Shown here piece by piece: positions 1 to 9,221 of a stretch of 64,000 nt of DNA. The notes beneath the pieces are model-generated. The model saw nothing but the letters and a program-made list of their open reading frames with translations, did not search any database and had not been told where the DNA came from. A program made the translations under genes and the position numbers. How positions within the stretch are numbered: position 1 is the stretch's first letter; each line of letters begins with the position of its first letter. Source of the stretch: Porphyrobacter sp. GA68 (GTDB lineage Bacteria > Pseudomonadota > Alphaproteobacteria > Sphingomonadales > Sphingomonadaceae); NCBI RefSeq assembly GCF_022605525.1, contig NZ_JAKQYJ010000001.1, forward strand, positions 1,039,501 through 1,103,500, given 5' to 3'.

Positions 1-719
1 CCGTGACGCTGAACGCTATGCAGGCGGATGCCATCGTCATCCGGCACGCCAGCTCTGGCGCGGTCGCGCTGATCGCGGACAAGGTTGCCTGTCCCGTCCT
101 CAACGCGGGCGACGGCAGCCATGAACATCCCACGCAAGGGTTGCTGGATGCCCTGGCGCTGCGCCACGCGCTGCGGCAAAGAGGCGAGGCGGGCGACGAT
201 TTCACGGGCCTCACCGTCACGATTTGCGGCGACATCCTGCATAGCCGTGTAGCGCGTTCAGGCATGCTTTGCCTGCAGGCGCTGGGCGCAAGTGTGCGGG
301 TGTGCGCCCCGCCTGCGCTGCTGCCTCACGGGGTGGAAGCAATGGGTGCCGCCGTGTTCTGCGACTTCGACGCTGCGCTGGCTGGGACCGATGTGGTTAT
401 GATGCTGCGTCTGCAGTCGGAGCGGATGAGCGGGCAGTACATCCCGTCGGAGCGGGAGTACCGCCATCTTTACGGCCTGACCGAGGCAAGGTTGGCGCGC
501 GCCGCGCCCGATGCGATCGTGATGCATCCCGGCCCCATGAACCGCGGGGTGGAAATCGACAGCGCGGTGGCCGACCTCGCGGATCGGTCCATCATCACGC
601 GCCAGGTGGAGATGGGCGTGGCGGTGCGGATGGCCTGCCTTGACATCCTGACCCGTCGTGCGCGCGGAGTGCCGGGCTGGGCGCCCGAGCCGCTTGACGC
701 AGGGAACGCGCTGGCATGA
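1..719 (+). CDS. pyrB: Aspartate carbamoyltransferase catalytic chain, 5'-truncated by window edge
   Basis: This enzyme joins carbamoyl phosphate and aspartate in de novo pyrimidine synthesis in the cytosol. The window opens inside the gene, in frame from base 3, so only about 238 C-terminal residues are visible. The N-terminal carbamoyl-phosphate loop lies upstream of base 1. Diagnostic stretches are [15 protein letters not shown], the GDILHSR segment and [11 protein letters not shown] near the end. A GTG at base 3 should not be taken as the start, because family members have roughly 80-100 further N-terminal residues. The stop codon overlaps the ATG of the next gene (ATGA), so the two are translationally coupled, as in the pyrB-pyrC' pairs known from other proteobacteria. 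Confidence 0.95.
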   Translation, partial: VTLNAMQADAIVIRHASSGAVALIADKVACPVLNAGDGSHEHPTQGLLDALALRHALRQRGEAGDDFTGLTVTICGDILHSRVARSGMLCLQALGASVRVCAPPALLPHGVEAMGAAVFCDFDAALAGTDVVMMLRLQSERMSGQYIPSEREYRHLYGLTEARLARAAPDAIVMHPGPMNRGVEIDSAVADLADRSIITRQVEMGVAVRMACLDILTRRARGVPGWAPEPLDAGNALA

Positions 720-1948
720 AGCAGCTCGGTGGGGTCTGCATAACCGGCGGCAGGCTGGTTCTGCCGGGGGAAGTGCGCCACGGTTCGGTGCGTCTGGCAC
801 AGGGGCGGATCGCAGCGGTGGGCGACGTTGCGGCTGAGCCGGGCGACCAGATCATTGACGCACGAGGGGCGCTGATCGCGCCAGCGTTGATCGACCTGGG
901 TGTGTTCGCCGTCGACAGGGGGGCTTTTCATTTCGGCGGGATCGCCCGCGCCGCGCTGATGCCGGATCAAAGCCCGCCGCTGGACCATCCTTCCAGCGTC
1001 AACTTCACCGCCAAGCGCGGCAAGCCGGACCTGTGGGTGCATCCTCTCGCCGCGGCGACCAAAGGTCTGGCGGGAACGGATCTGGCCGAATTTGCGCTGA
1101 TGCAGGAGGCAGGCGCGCGCGGAATTGCCACCGGCCGGCACTGGATCGCGGACAGCGGCGTCATGCTGCGGGTGCTGCAATATGCGGCGATGCTGGACCT
1201 GCCGGTGATCGCCCATGCCGAGGACGGGTTTCTCGCGGGGCGGGCGGTAGCAACGGCAGGAGAGATCGCGACGCGTCTGGGCCTTGCAAGCGCGCCCGCG
1301 CAGGCGGAGGTGCTGGCAATCGCCCGTGATCTCGTGCTGGCGGAGATGACCGGCGCGCGCCTGCACTTCCGGCAGGTTACGACCCGCGCCGGGCTGGCGC
1401 TGGTGCGTCAGGCCAAGGCGCGCGGCATTGGCGTCACCGCGGGTGTTACGCCAGCGCATTTCATGTTGTCCGATCTTGCAGTCCACGGCTTTCGCAGCTT
1501 CGCCCGTTTGTCGCCGCCGCTGCGCAGCGAAGACGACCGGCAGGCGGTGCGCGAGGCGATCGCCGATGGCACGATCGATGTGATCGCCAGCGGCCATGAT
1601 CCGCAGGCCATGGAAGAAAAGCGCCTACCTTTCGCCGAGGCTGCGCCCGGAATGGCAGGGGCGCAGACGCTGCTACCCTTGGTCCTCTCCCTCGTGCGGG
1701 ACGGATTGATCTCGCTGGAGCGGGCGTTCGACCTGATGGCGGCCGCCCCGGCGCGGATACTGCGGGTCGATGCTGGCGTACTTGAAGCCGGGCGCGAGGC
1801 GGATGTCGCGCTGATTGCTCCTGACTGTCCGTGGATTGTGGAGAGCAGCAGCCTGAACGGCATGGCCGGCAACACGCCGTTCGACCGTAAACCGGTACAG
1901 GGCCGCTGCATCCGGCTGTTCAAGGGCGGGGTGGAGCCTGCGTCCTGA
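716..1948 (+). CDS. Dihydroorotase-like protein lacking catalytic residues (PyrC'-type)
   Basis: A 410-residue amidohydrolase-fold protein of the dihydroorotase family. The usual metal-binding DxHxH after the first beta strand is replaced: residues 58-67 read [10 protein letters not shown], with Gly and Phe where the two histidines belong. The VTPxH site reads VTPAHFM, and the catalytic Asp of the usual ATDHAP motif is Gly (ASGHDPQ, near residue 290). VIAHAED is retained. It is therefore predicted to be inactive. In Pseudomonas, comparable inactive PyrC' chains are structural partners of aspartate carbamoyltransferase. The four-base overlap with pyrB fits a stoichiometric partner. A functional dihydroorotase should be encoded elsewhere. 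The 3' end overlaps the convergent membrane-protein gene by about 29 bases. Confidence 0.9.
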   Translation: MKQLGGVCITGGRLVLPGEVRHGSVRLAQGRIAAVGDVAAEPGDQIIDARGALIAPALIDLGVFAVDRGAFHFGGIARAALMPDQSPPLDHPSSVNFTAKRGKPDLWVHPLAAATKGLAGTDLAEFALMQEAGARGIATGRHWIADSGVMLRVLQYAAMLDLPVIAHAEDGFLAGRAVATAGEIATRLGLASAPAQAEVLAIARDLVLAEMTGARLHFRQVTTRAGLALVRQAKARGIGVTAGVTPAHFMLSDLAVHGFRSFARLSPPLRSEDDRQAVREAIADGTIDVIASGHDPQAMEEKRLPFAEAAPGMAGAQTLLPLVLSLVRDGLISLERAFDLMAAAPARILRVDAGVLEAGREADVALIAPDCPWIVESSSLNGMAGNTPFDRKPVQGRCIRLFKGGVEPAS

Positions 1949-2777
1949 AAACCGGGCGCCCTGTGTCCGAGGCAGCTTCGGCAAGGTCATGGGATCCGCC
2001 GCTCGAGCGGACCATAACAGCAAGCGCGCAGATGACGGTGAGGCAAAGCAACCACAATTCACCGGCATCTTCCACAAACGCACCGACCTGCTGCGCGGCT
2101 GACCCTTCGGCAAAAACCAAGGCGTCGATTGCGTCCACCACCACACCGAAACATGCCGTGCCGCCGATCAGCAGGAGGAGGATCGTGGCCCGGAGCCGGT
2201 GGAGTGCGCCACTACCGGCGAGTGACCAGACTATCATGCCGATCAGCAACGCGCCTATGCCGCACATGACGGCCGCTTCGCCGAAATGCCGTGCATTCTC
2301 CGCAGGAAATCCGCCGCTGCGCAACACCGTGCCTACCAGAACTCCTAGCCGTTCATGAAGCTGCAGGCTGTTGTCGGCAGTGAGCCAGCCAAACAGCACC
2401 GCAAAGACCATATATGCCGTTGCGCCAGTGCGGCGCCACGTCAGCAGCATCGCCAGCGCCGCCGCGCCGGTCAGCACGTACTCAAAGCGTTCACTGAAAG
2501 TATTATCCCGTGAAAGCATCAGCCGGTCGGGCAGATCGTGCCCGTGATACTCGCCATAGGCGACAACAATTCCCATTCCGGTCAGAAAAGCGGCAGCAGG
2601 TAATATCAGCAGCGCCGCAACGATCGCAGTGGGCGTTTTCGCCAGCGTAAGTGCTTCGCCGATCAGGGAAACAGCGAAGCCTTTCGCCTCGGCGAGGAAA
2701 TTCCGTCGCCGGGCCGCGGCGCGATGTGCTTGTGACACATTTGTTACAAGACCCGAATTTGTCCCGGCTGGCAACAT
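1920..2777 (-). CDS. Hypothetical multi-pass membrane protein
   Basis: A 285-residue protein whose family I do not recognise. After a basic N-terminal segment (AHRAAARRRNF) it has about six hydrophobic stretches, including ALLILPAAAFLTGMGIVVAY, one around FAVLFGWLTA, one near GIGALLIGMIVW, ATILLLLIGGTACFGVVVDA, and LCLTVICALAVMV near the C terminus. This predicts an inner-membrane protein. The first in-frame ATG is used; a shorter start is possible because no strong ribosome site is evident. The C-terminal codons overlap the end of the convergent dihydroorotase-like gene. No function can be assigned from the context. Confidence 0.7.
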   Translation of the reverse strand: MLPAGTNSGLVTNVSQAHRAAARRRNFLAEAKGFAVSLIGEALTLAKTPTAIVAALLILPAAAFLTGMGIVVAYGEYHGHDLPDRLMLSRDNTFSERFEYVLTGAAALAMLLTWRRTGATAYMVFAVLFGWLTADNSLQLHERLGVLVGTVLRSGGFPAENARHFGEAAVMCGIGALLIGMIVWSLAGSGALHRLRATILLLLIGGTACFGVVVDAIDALVFAEGSAAQQVGAFVEDAGELWLLCLTVICALAVMVRSSGGSHDLAEAASDTGRPVFRTQAPPRP

Positions 2778-2785
2778 CGGTAACG

Positions 2786-2816
2786 AAAAACCCCCCGTCC
2801 CGCAGGACGAGGGGTT
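2786..2816 (-). terminator. Rho-independent terminator downstream of the SPOR lipoprotein gene
   Basis: On the minus strand a 12-bp stem (AACCCCTCGTCC pairing with GGACGGGGGGTT, one mismatch) with a four-base loop is followed by a run of five T. It lies between the stop of the TPR/SPOR gene at 2888 and the start of the next minus-strand gene at 2777. Confidence 0.75.
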
Positions 2817-2887
2817 CCAAAGCGTGGGGTTTGCTTATGCCCTGCGGTTTAGCGGCAAATTCCTAGCGTTCGGTTACCGGGCGAAGG

Positions 2888-4252
2888 TCATCGCCCCGCC
2901 ACGCGCACGGGGGATCCGATTGTGCCAGGCAGCGGCCGGGCTGCGGAATAGGCGATGCACCCTTGTCCCTTGGCCTTGGCCATCGCGCACAGCGACTGGG
3001 CCGACCTTTCAGCAAGATTTCCCGCCGCGACGCGGTAGTAGATGCGGCCGTTCACCTGCGCCTTGGTGATTACGGGTGACTGGTCTTTCAGCACCGGAAA
3101 GCGCGCCTGGAACACAGGCCACGCGGCCCGCGCGCCGGCCTCGCTGGTGTAGGAGCCGAGCTGGACGAGATGATTGCCGGGCTCGAACTGCTGGAGCGCG
3201 GCCGGGCGAACCGCCGCCGTTGCTGCCGGTTTGGCGGGTACGGCGCGGGCCGGTGCTGAAGCCGCAGATGGCGCGGCGGCCACTCTCACCGATGGCGCTG
3301 CTACAGCAGCTGTAGCGATCTGCGCAGCGGGCACCGTGGAGGGCCGGGCGGGGGCGGCAACTGCTTGAACCGGAGAACCGTCGACGGATTGTGCCGTGCG
3401 GCCGATCGGCGGGAGTTCGCCCGCGGCGTCGAAGCCGGCATTGGCAACCCTGGCCACTGCGATGCTGGGTTCGGCGTCCACCGGCAACTGGGTCGCGGCT
3501 TCGGCGGCCAGCATGGGCGTGTCGGGAAAGTTGGTCAGCGCCAGCTGGGCCGGCCGGTGATCCTCGCGCGCGATCGCGACGTTCAGGATGTTAGCGACGC
3601 GCAGGGTATGACCGCCCGGGCTGGCGGCAACGGCCCACTGGCCGAGCCGTTCGCCGACCTTGTCGGGCTGAACATCCTCTGACACAAGCTGCCGGGCCAA
3701 GTGCCAATCGCCCTTAAGCGCAAATGCATAGGCGAGATTCTGCCGTACCTTGGGTGTATTGTGCCCGCCGTGCATTTCGCTCAGCAGCAGCTTGACCCCG
3801 CGCTCGGCGTCGCCGGACAGGGCGAAGGCAAGGCCCAGATCGGCCGGATCAATGTTTTGCGCGTGCTGATGAAGCAGATTGTAGGCCGCTTCAGACTGAC
3901 CCACGGCAATCTGCGCCAGGGCGCGGCTGACCACGATCCGCGGGGCTGTACCACCCAGTTCCATCGCTTCGGCGAAGCTGGTTTCGGCAGACTGGAAGCG
4001 GCCTGCCTCCAGATAAGCGGCACCAAGGGCGCTGCGGTATTCTGCGGAGCGGGGCTGAGCCAGCACCGCTGCCTCCGCGTGACGAATGGCCGCGTCGATC
4101 TTGCCCCGGGTGAGGGCCTGGCTCGCCTTGTCAGCCGACACGCGCGCGTCGGGCGCGACACTGCCGCTGCAGGCGGTGAGCGCGCCCGATGCCAGCGCGG
4201 TGGACAGCGCGAGGCCGATAAGCTTGTGCCGGGTCATGCGGATGTTGGTCAC
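2888..4252 (-). CDS. TPR and SPOR domain lipoprotein
   Basis: A 454-residue envelope protein. The N terminus has a signal peptide ending in a lipobox (SGALTAC, Cys at about residue 28). Residues ~40-220 form tetratricopeptide-like repeats (for example AEAAVLAQPRSAEYRSALG and AAYLEAGRFQSAETSFAEAM). Residues ~290-350 are Ala/Pro-rich and low in complexity. The last ~90 residues form a SPOR domain (HLVQLGSYTSEAGARAAWP), which in characterised proteins binds denuded peptidoglycan at division sites. It is the last gene of a minus-strand group with a ParA ATPase and an RHH-like protein. A role in envelope or division-site organisation is inference. Confidence 0.85.
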   Translation of the reverse strand: MTNIRMTRHKLIGLALSTALASGALTACSGSVAPDARVSADKASQALTRGKIDAAIRHAEAAVLAQPRSAEYRSALGAAYLEAGRFQSAETSFAEAMELGGTAPRIVVSRALAQIAVGQSEAAYNLLHQHAQNIDPADLGLAFALSGDAERGVKLLLSEMHGGHNTPKVRQNLAYAFALKGDWHLARQLVSEDVQPDKVGERLGQWAVAASPGGHTLRVANILNVAIAREDHRPAQLALTNFPDTPMLAAEAATQLPVDAEPSIAVARVANAGFDAAGELPPIGRTAQSVDGSPVQAVAAPARPSTVPAAQIATAAVAAPSVRVAAAPSAASAPARAVPAKPAATAAVRPAALQQFEPGNHLVQLGSYTSEAGARAAWPVFQARFPVLKDQSPVITKAQVNGRIYYRVAAGNLAERSAQSLCAMAKAKGQGCIAYSAARPLPGTIGSPVRVAGR

Positions 4253-4276
4253 GATGTTCCGTCCTTCTGAAGGGGG

Positions 4277-4765
4277 TCAGCTCCGGCTTGTTCGGGCCGC
4301 AAGTTTGTCGATGTCGGGAATTGTGGCGAGAAGCGTGTCGAGCGCGCCGGTGACGAATTGCTGGGCGCTGCAACCCTGCAACGCGCAGGCGAGCCGCAGC
4401 ATCAGATGCCGTTCCGCATCCAGGCGCAGGGTAAAGGATGTGCGGCTGTTCCTGGGCTTGCCCGAGCGCTTGGCCTTGACGAGCAGCCGGTCCGCGCCGC
4501 CGACGGCATCCTGGACCCCCGGCTGACCAGAAGGCTTGCGGACTTGCGCGGCGCCAAAGTCGAAGATCTGCGCCGACGCCGGCACATCTTCACCCAGGTC
4601 ATTCCAGCCGAGGTCTTCCTCATCGAGCACGCCGTCTGGAACAGTGGCTCCCATCATCCCCAGTTGCGAACGCATGGCGGGCTTTGCACCCCCCTTGCGG
4701 GCCAGCAAGGCCGGCGAAAGGGAGGCAAAATGCTGGTTGTTCATGGAAGCCTCGTCTTCTGCCAT
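4277..4765 (-). CDS. Hypothetical protein with ribbon-helix-helix-like C terminus
   Basis: A 162-residue protein lying 18 bases downstream of the ParA gene and 24 bases upstream of the SPOR lipoprotein gene. Residues 1-60 look disordered and acidic (VLDEEDLGWNDLGEDV). The C-terminal 55 residues carry SRTSFTLRLDAERHLMLRLA followed by a Ser-Ala-Gln-Gln helix, which resembles a ribbon-helix-helix DNA-binding unit. By analogy with ParA-family partners it could be the ATPase activator or DNA adaptor of the neighbouring ParA, but this is inference from context. I do not recognise a named family. Confidence 0.7.
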   Translation of the reverse strand: MAEDEASMNNQHFASLSPALLARKGGAKPAMRSQLGMMGATVPDGVLDEEDLGWNDLGEDVPASAQIFDFGAAQVRKPSGQPGVQDAVGGADRLLVKAKRSGKPRNSRTSFTLRLDAERHLMLRLACALQGCSAQQFVTGALDTLLATIPDIDKLAARTSRS

Positions 4766-4783
4766 GCTACTGGCCCCGTGGCC

Positions 4784-5503
4784 TTACTGCGCGACCCGGC
4801 GGCCAAAGCCGCCGCCTGCGGGACGCTGCTGATGCGGCATCTGCGAGGCCGAGGCCGGGGCGGCAAATACGGTGCGGCGGAAGTTCTTTTCCAGCCGATC
4901 TGCGAGATAGCGCCACAAGGTCGTGACTTCGACCGCAGAGCGGCTGTTCTCGTCAACTTCCATCACGGTGCGCCCGTCGATCATGGATGCGGCAAAGTCC
5001 GTCCGATGGTGCAGGGTTATTGGCGCGACAGTGCCGTGCTGCGACAGGGCCACTGCCGCCTCGGACGTGATCTTGGCCTTGGGCGTGGCGGCGTTTACCA
5101 CGAACACCAGCGGTTTGCCGGCCCGTTCGCACAGGTCGACGGTCGCCCCCACCGCCCGCAGGTCGTGCGGGCTGGGCCGGGTCGGCACCACGATAAGTTC
5201 GGCCACGGCGATGACGGACTGGATGGCCATGGTGATCGCGGGCGGCGTGTCGATCACGGCCAGCTTGAAGCCCTGCTGCCGCAGGATCTGCAGGTCCGCC
5301 GCCAGACGGGACACGGTGGTCTGCGCAAAGGCGGGGTATTCCGCCTCCCGTTCGTTCCACCAGTCGGCCAACGAGCCTTGCGGATCAATGTCGATCAGCA
5401 CCACCGGTCCCGCGCCTGCCCGCTGTGCCTGAACGGCGAGATGGCCGGAGAGGGTCGTCTTGCCCGATCCGCCTTTCTGCGATGCCAGTGCCAATACCCG
5501 CAA
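4784..5503 (-). CDS. ParA-family ATPase
   Basis: A 239-residue P-loop ATPase of the ParA/MinD class. The deviant Walker A motif KGGSGKTT is at residues 10-17, Walker A' in VLIDIDPQGSLADWW at ~35-49, and Walker B in KLAVIDTPP at ~80-88. Proteins of this kind dimerise on ATP and position plasmids, chromosomes or protein complexes on the nucleoid. There is no parB-like gene or parS-like repeat nearby. The partners appear to be the downstream RHH-like and SPOR proteins, so this is probably an orphan cargo-positioning ParA and not the chromosomal ParA. The C-terminal ~30 residues are Gln/Pro/Gly-rich and likely flexible. Confidence 0.88.
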   Translation of the reverse strand: MRVLALASQKGGSGKTTLSGHLAVQAQRAGAGPVVLIDIDPQGSLADWWNEREAEYPAFAQTTVSRLAADLQILRQQGFKLAVIDTPPAITMAIQSVIAVAELIVVPTRPSPHDLRAVGATVDLCERAGKPLVFVVNAATPKAKITSEAAVALSQHGTVAPITLHHRTDFAASMIDGRTVMEVDENSRSAVEVTTLWRYLADRLEKNFRRTVFAAPASASQMPHQQRPAGGGFGRRVAQ

Positions 5504-5689
5504 AGGTTGTCCCCTTAATGTCGTCCAGTTTGTCTGCCAAAGGGGCCGTGCGGCACCTCTTCCCCTCTGCTTTGCCAGAGCACCCCTAATTTAGAGTTAA
5601 GGCCATGGGATGATGCGGCCGCGCGGCACGGGCCGGCGCAGTTGTGGCGCAAGGTTGCGTCCAGCAGGTTTTCCGACGATGCAGCGGCA

Positions 5690-6958
5690 ATGCCGGATGG
5701 GACCGATCGACCTGAGACAACGCCGTCGGATCATCGAATCGGCAGTCTGGATTTTACCCGCGGCGTTGCCGTCATGGGCATCGTCTTTGCCAACGTTGCT
5801 GCCTTTGGCCAGCCGTTCTCGGCCAGCTTCTATCCCGCCGCCTTCCTGACCCCTGCGCGGGCCGTGGACGACTGGCTATGGCTGACCCAGCTGGTGCTGA
5901 TCGACGGCAAGATGCGCGGGCTGTTCACCGTGCTGTTCGGGGCCGGACTGGTGCTGTTTCTGGAGCGCGCCCGGCAGCAGGGGGCAGCAGCCGGGCTGCA
6001 GCTACGGCGGCTATGCTGGCTGTTCGTGTTCGGAGTGGCACATCATGTGCTGTTGTGGCGCGGCGATATCCTCGTCGCCTATGCGGTTGCCGGGGTGATT
6101 GCGCTTCCCTTTGCTAGATGGAGCGGGCGCCGCCTGCTGGCATTCGGCCTGACCGCCTTTGCGGCAGGCGCGCTGATCTCCACTGCCATGTACGGCTTCC
6201 TCGCCGCAGCCGCCGCTCCGCAGGCGGCGGCCGATCCGCAACTCGCCGCGATGCACGCCGGGCTTGTGGTGGAAGAGGAGGCCGCCCGGCAGCATGAGCT
6301 GGCTGAGGGTAGGGTGATCGCGCAAGGCGATTACCCGCAGTTTGTAGCTGGCAATCTTACCGGTCTGCCGGACTCGCTCGGCTTCAATCTGGCGCTCCTG
6401 CTGCTGGAAACGGTGCCGCTCGTCATCATGGGCATGGCACTTTACAAAGCGGGTTTCTTCACCAGTGGACTTGATCGCAGCAGGATGCTGGCAGGCAGCG
6501 TCGCCGGCGTGGCGGTCGGAGCAGTTGTCACGTTGATCGAAGGCCTGTGGGAGATTGACCGCGGCCTGACCTACTGGAGCAGCCTGTCCGCGGTTGCCGG
6601 GTGGAGCGCGTTTCCCCGGCTGCCGATGATCTTCGGGCTGGCGGGTTTGCTGGTTTTGCTGAACGACCATGCGAAGGGCTGGTTCGGAACAGGCCTGCGT
6701 GCTGCGGGAAGAGCGGCGTTCACCAATTACATCGGAACGTCCGTTGTCATGCTGTGGATTTTCCACGGCTTTGGGCTGGGGATGTTCGGCCAGTTGAACC
6801 GGGCGGAGCTTTACATCGTCGCGCTTGTCACGGCGGTGGCAATGCCCCTGTGGTCGCAGTGGTGGCTCGCCCGCTTTCGCTACGGTCCGCTCGAGTGGCT
6901 ATGGCGCTGCCTCACCTACGGCAGGGTTTTCGCGCTGCGTCAGTCGATGTTGGCGTAA
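5690..6958 (+). CDS. DUF418 family membrane protein (YeiB-like)
   Basis: About 422 residues from the ATG at 5690; a TTG at 5642 would add 16 poorly supported residues. The signature start SLDFTRGVAVMGIVFANVAA and the central GKMRGLFTVLFGAGLVLFLE are typical of this family, in which an N-terminal membrane core is followed by the DUF418 domain (here GLRAAGRAAFTNYIGTSVVM to the end). Some ten hydrophobic segments are visible. The biochemical role of the family is not settled; it is related to heparan-alpha-glucosaminide acetyltransferase-like membrane proteins. The 3' end overlaps the convergent small membrane-protein gene by 19 bases. Confidence 0.85.
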   Translation: MPDGTDRPETTPSDHRIGSLDFTRGVAVMGIVFANVAAFGQPFSASFYPAAFLTPARAVDDWLWLTQLVLIDGKMRGLFTVLFGAGLVLFLERARQQGAAAGLQLRRLCWLFVFGVAHHVLLWRGDILVAYAVAGVIALPFARWSGRRLLAFGLTAFAAGALISTAMYGFLAAAAAPQAAADPQLAAMHAGLVVEEEAARQHELAEGRVIAQGDYPQFVAGNLTGLPDSLGFNLALLLLETVPLVIMGMALYKAGFFTSGLDRSRMLAGSVAGVAVGAVVTLIEGLWEIDRGLTYWSSLSAVAGWSAFPRLPMIFGLAGLLVLLNDHAKGWFGTGLRAAGRAAFTNYIGTSVVMLWIFHGFGLGMFGQLNRAELYIVALVTAVAMPLWSQWWLARFRYGPLEWLWRCLTYGRVFALRQSMLA

Positions 6959-7143
6959 ACGAACCAGGCAAGCAGCGTTCCGACAGTGAACAACGGCCAG
7001 GACCAGTAGATGCTGTGATCTGCCAGATGCTGGCTGTACACGTGAAGAAAACCGCCGCTCGAACCCGCCGATCCGAAGAACATGCAGACGATCCAGGTCA
7101 GAAGACCGCCCGGAATGACTGCCTTGAAAAGCGCAACCATCAC
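6940..7143 (-). CDS. Small two-helix membrane protein, hypothetical
   Basis: A 67-residue protein with two hydrophobic helices (VALFKAVIPGGLLTWIVCMF and HSIYWSWPLFTVGTLLAWFV) and almost no soluble part. The natural composition of the frame and placement of the stop over the end of the DUF418 gene support it as a real gene. It lies 125 bases downstream of the DUF2721 gene on the same strand. Family and role are unknown. Confidence 0.55.
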   Translation of the reverse strand: MMVALFKAVIPGGLLTWIVCMFFGSAGSSGGFLHVYSQHLADHSIYWSWPLFTVGTLLAWFVYANID

Positions 7144-7268
7144 CCGCCTCCAGCGTGCGGCGACTCCGCCGCAACCCTCTAGCCGCTATCGCGACGCGGC
7201 AGACTTACGGCGCCAGGGTTGATAATCGGTTAATCAGTCATCGCAGACGCAAGTGCCGGTGGCGCAGG

Positions 7269-7784
7269 TCATCGTGTCGCCGAGTCATTGCGAGCGCGCC
7301 TTTTCCGCTCTCGCGCGCGCTCCCGGTTACGCCGCGCGGCTGTGCGCGTTTCCATGACAAACAGGCCAAGCCCGCCGACCAGGAACACCATCGTCAGGAT
7401 CCACGCCGACGCGATCAGCGTACCGATGCGCGGCTGGATAAAGGCGCTGATGAAAAGCAGGGCAATGACCACGCTGATCGTGAGCGCGGCGGCAGTGGAC
7501 AGCATCACCGCGCCCTGAACATAGCTCCGCCGTTTCTCGAGGGCCGGCAGGTCGTCCACCGCCGCGCCCGCCACTCCTTCGCGTTGCAGCTGCTCGATCC
7601 GGTCGATGCGGTTGGCGACCCAAATAAGCCTGCTGGTCATCACATTCATGATCGCGCCAATGCCGGCCAGAAGGAAGGCTGGTGCGAGGCTCAACTGCAT
7701 TATCGCCTGTACGCGGGCGGTATTGCGCGACTGCGAGATGAAGTCGGCTGCCGCCAGCCCCGCAGCGATGAGTTCTTCTGTCAC
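7269..7784 (-). CDS. DUF2721 family membrane protein
   Basis: A 171-residue protein starting at a GTG that overlaps the der stop codon (GTGA), which implies translational coupling. Residues ~20-60 (ARVQAIMQLSLAPAFLLAGI then GAIMNVMTSRLIWVANRIDR) match the DUF2721 pattern. Two C-terminal helices follow (STAAALTISVVIALLFISAF and an ILTMVFLVGGLGLFVMET segment), then a strongly basic tail (RRNRERARERKRRARN). The longer open frame extending upstream runs antiparallel to real der codons and should not be used. The function of the family is unknown. Confidence 0.8.
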   Translation of the reverse strand: MTEELIAAGLAAADFISQSRNTARVQAIMQLSLAPAFLLAGIGAIMNVMTSRLIWVANRIDRIEQLQREGVAGAAVDDLPALEKRRSYVQGAVMLSTAAALTISVVIALLFISAFIQPRIGTLIASAWILTMVFLVGGLGLFVMETRTAARRNRERARERKRRARNDSATR

Positions 7785-9205
7785 TTCTTCTCGAACGGGT
7801 TCTTGGGTGAACGCAGGAACAGGCGGACGGGCACCGCGCCGAGTCCCAGGTCGCGGCGGATGCCGTTCACCAGATACCGCTCGTAGCTTTTGGGCAGCAG
7901 CTCCAGCCGGGTGCCGAACAACACGAAACGCGGGGGCCGGGTCCCGGCTTGCGTGATGTACCGCAGCTTGATCCGCTTGCCCCCCGGCGCCGGCGGCGGA
8001 TTTGCCTCCAGCGCGTCCTCGAACCAGCGGTTGAGTGCGGCCGTGGGCACACGCCGAGACCAAGTTTCACGCAGGTCGAAAGCCGCGCGGATCAGCGTGT
8101 CCAGCCCCTTGCCAGTGCGGGCGCTGACGGCAAGCACCGGCAGCCCGCGCACCTGGGCCAGCCCTTCGTCCAGCGCGGTCTTGATGCCGTTGAACAGACG
8201 GCTTGCATCTCCGCCAACTTCCTGGCCGGCAATGTCCCATTTGTTGATGGCAATCATCAAGCCGCGGCCTTCCTCGACTACCATGGAAGCGATTTTCAGG
8301 TCCTGGTGTTCAAGCCCGCGGGTCGCATCCAGCAGCAGCACCACGACTTCGGCGAAATCCACCGCGTGGCGCGCATCGGCAACGGCCAGCCGCTCCAGCT
8401 TGTCGACCACCTGCGCCTTCTTGCGCATGCCGGCTGTGTCAATCAGGCGCACCTCGCGCTCTTCGCCACTCTGCGGATCGGTCCAGCGCCAGTCGACCGC
8501 GATCGAATCGCGGGTGATGCCCGCCTCCGGCCCGGTCAGTAAACGGTCTTCGCCCAGCAGACGGTTGATGAGAGTAGATTTGCCGGCGTTAGGACGGCCA
8601 ACGATTGCCAGTTTGAGCGGCCCGGCGGGTGCGTCTTCCGCTTCCTCAGCCTCGCGGTCGAGGTCGCTCGCGTCCCTCACTGCGTCCGCTTTTTCACCGA
8701 TCAGGGGCCACAGCGCGTCGAACAGGTCGGCAACGCCTTCGCCGTGTTCGGCGCTGATTGCCACCGGGTCACCCAATCCAAGCGAGTACGCCTCAAAAAT
8801 GCCGCTGTCGCCAGCGCGTCCTTCCGCCTTGTTGGCTACCACGATGATCGGCACATTGCCTTCGCGCCTGCCGCGGTATTCGCGCAGATAGCGGGCAATT
8901 TCCTCGTCCAGCGGCGTCAACCCGGCGCGTGCGTCGATCACGAACAGGGCCGCATCCGCGCCTTCCAGGCTGGCTTCCGTCTGTGCCCGCATCCGGCCGG
9001 GCAGGCTGGCCGCGTCCTCATCTTCCCACCCGGCGGTGTCCACCGCGGTAAACTGCAGGTTGGCGATCTCCGCGTCGCCCATGCGCCGATCTCGGGTGAC
9101 GCCGGGCTGATCATCTACCAACGCAAGCTTCTTGCCGACCAGACGGTTGAACAAGGTCGACTTGCCCACATTGGGCCGGCCGATGATGATGACTTGCGGT
9201 TTCAT
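7781..9205 (-). CDS. der: Ribosome biogenesis GTPase Der (EngA)
   Basis: A 474-residue tandem GTPase required for 50S ribosomal subunit assembly. The first G domain has GRPNVGKSTLFN at residues ~8-19 with DTAGWEDEDA and the NKAEGR motif. The second has GRPNAGKSTLIN near residue 210 with DTAGMRKKAQ and NKWD. A C-terminal KH-like domain follows (RIKLRYITQAGTRPPRFVLF) and the protein ends in LFLRSPKNPFEKK. It sits 16 bases downstream of the DUF3297 gene and overlaps the DUF2721 gene, so the three form a minus-strand operon. Confidence 0.97.
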   Translation of the reverse strand: MKPQVIIIGRPNVGKSTLFNRLVGKKLALVDDQPGVTRDRRMGDAEIANLQFTAVDTAGWEDEDAASLPGRMRAQTEASLEGADAALFVIDARAGLTPLDEEIARYLREYRGRREGNVPIIVVANKAEGRAGDSGIFEAYSLGLGDPVAISAEHGEGVADLFDALWPLIGEKADAVRDASDLDREAEEAEDAPAGPLKLAIVGRPNAGKSTLINRLLGEDRLLTGPEAGITRDSIAVDWRWTDPQSGEEREVRLIDTAGMRKKAQVVDKLERLAVADARHAVDFAEVVVLLLDATRGLEHQDLKIASMVVEEGRGLMIAINKWDIAGQEVGGDASRLFNGIKTALDEGLAQVRGLPVLAVSARTGKGLDTLIRAAFDLRETWSRRVPTAALNRWFEDALEANPPPAPGGKRIKLRYITQAGTRPPRFVLFGTRLELLPKSYERYLVNGIRRDLGLGAVPVRLFLRSPKNPFEKK

Positions 9206-9221
9206 GGGAAGCCGATCGGCG

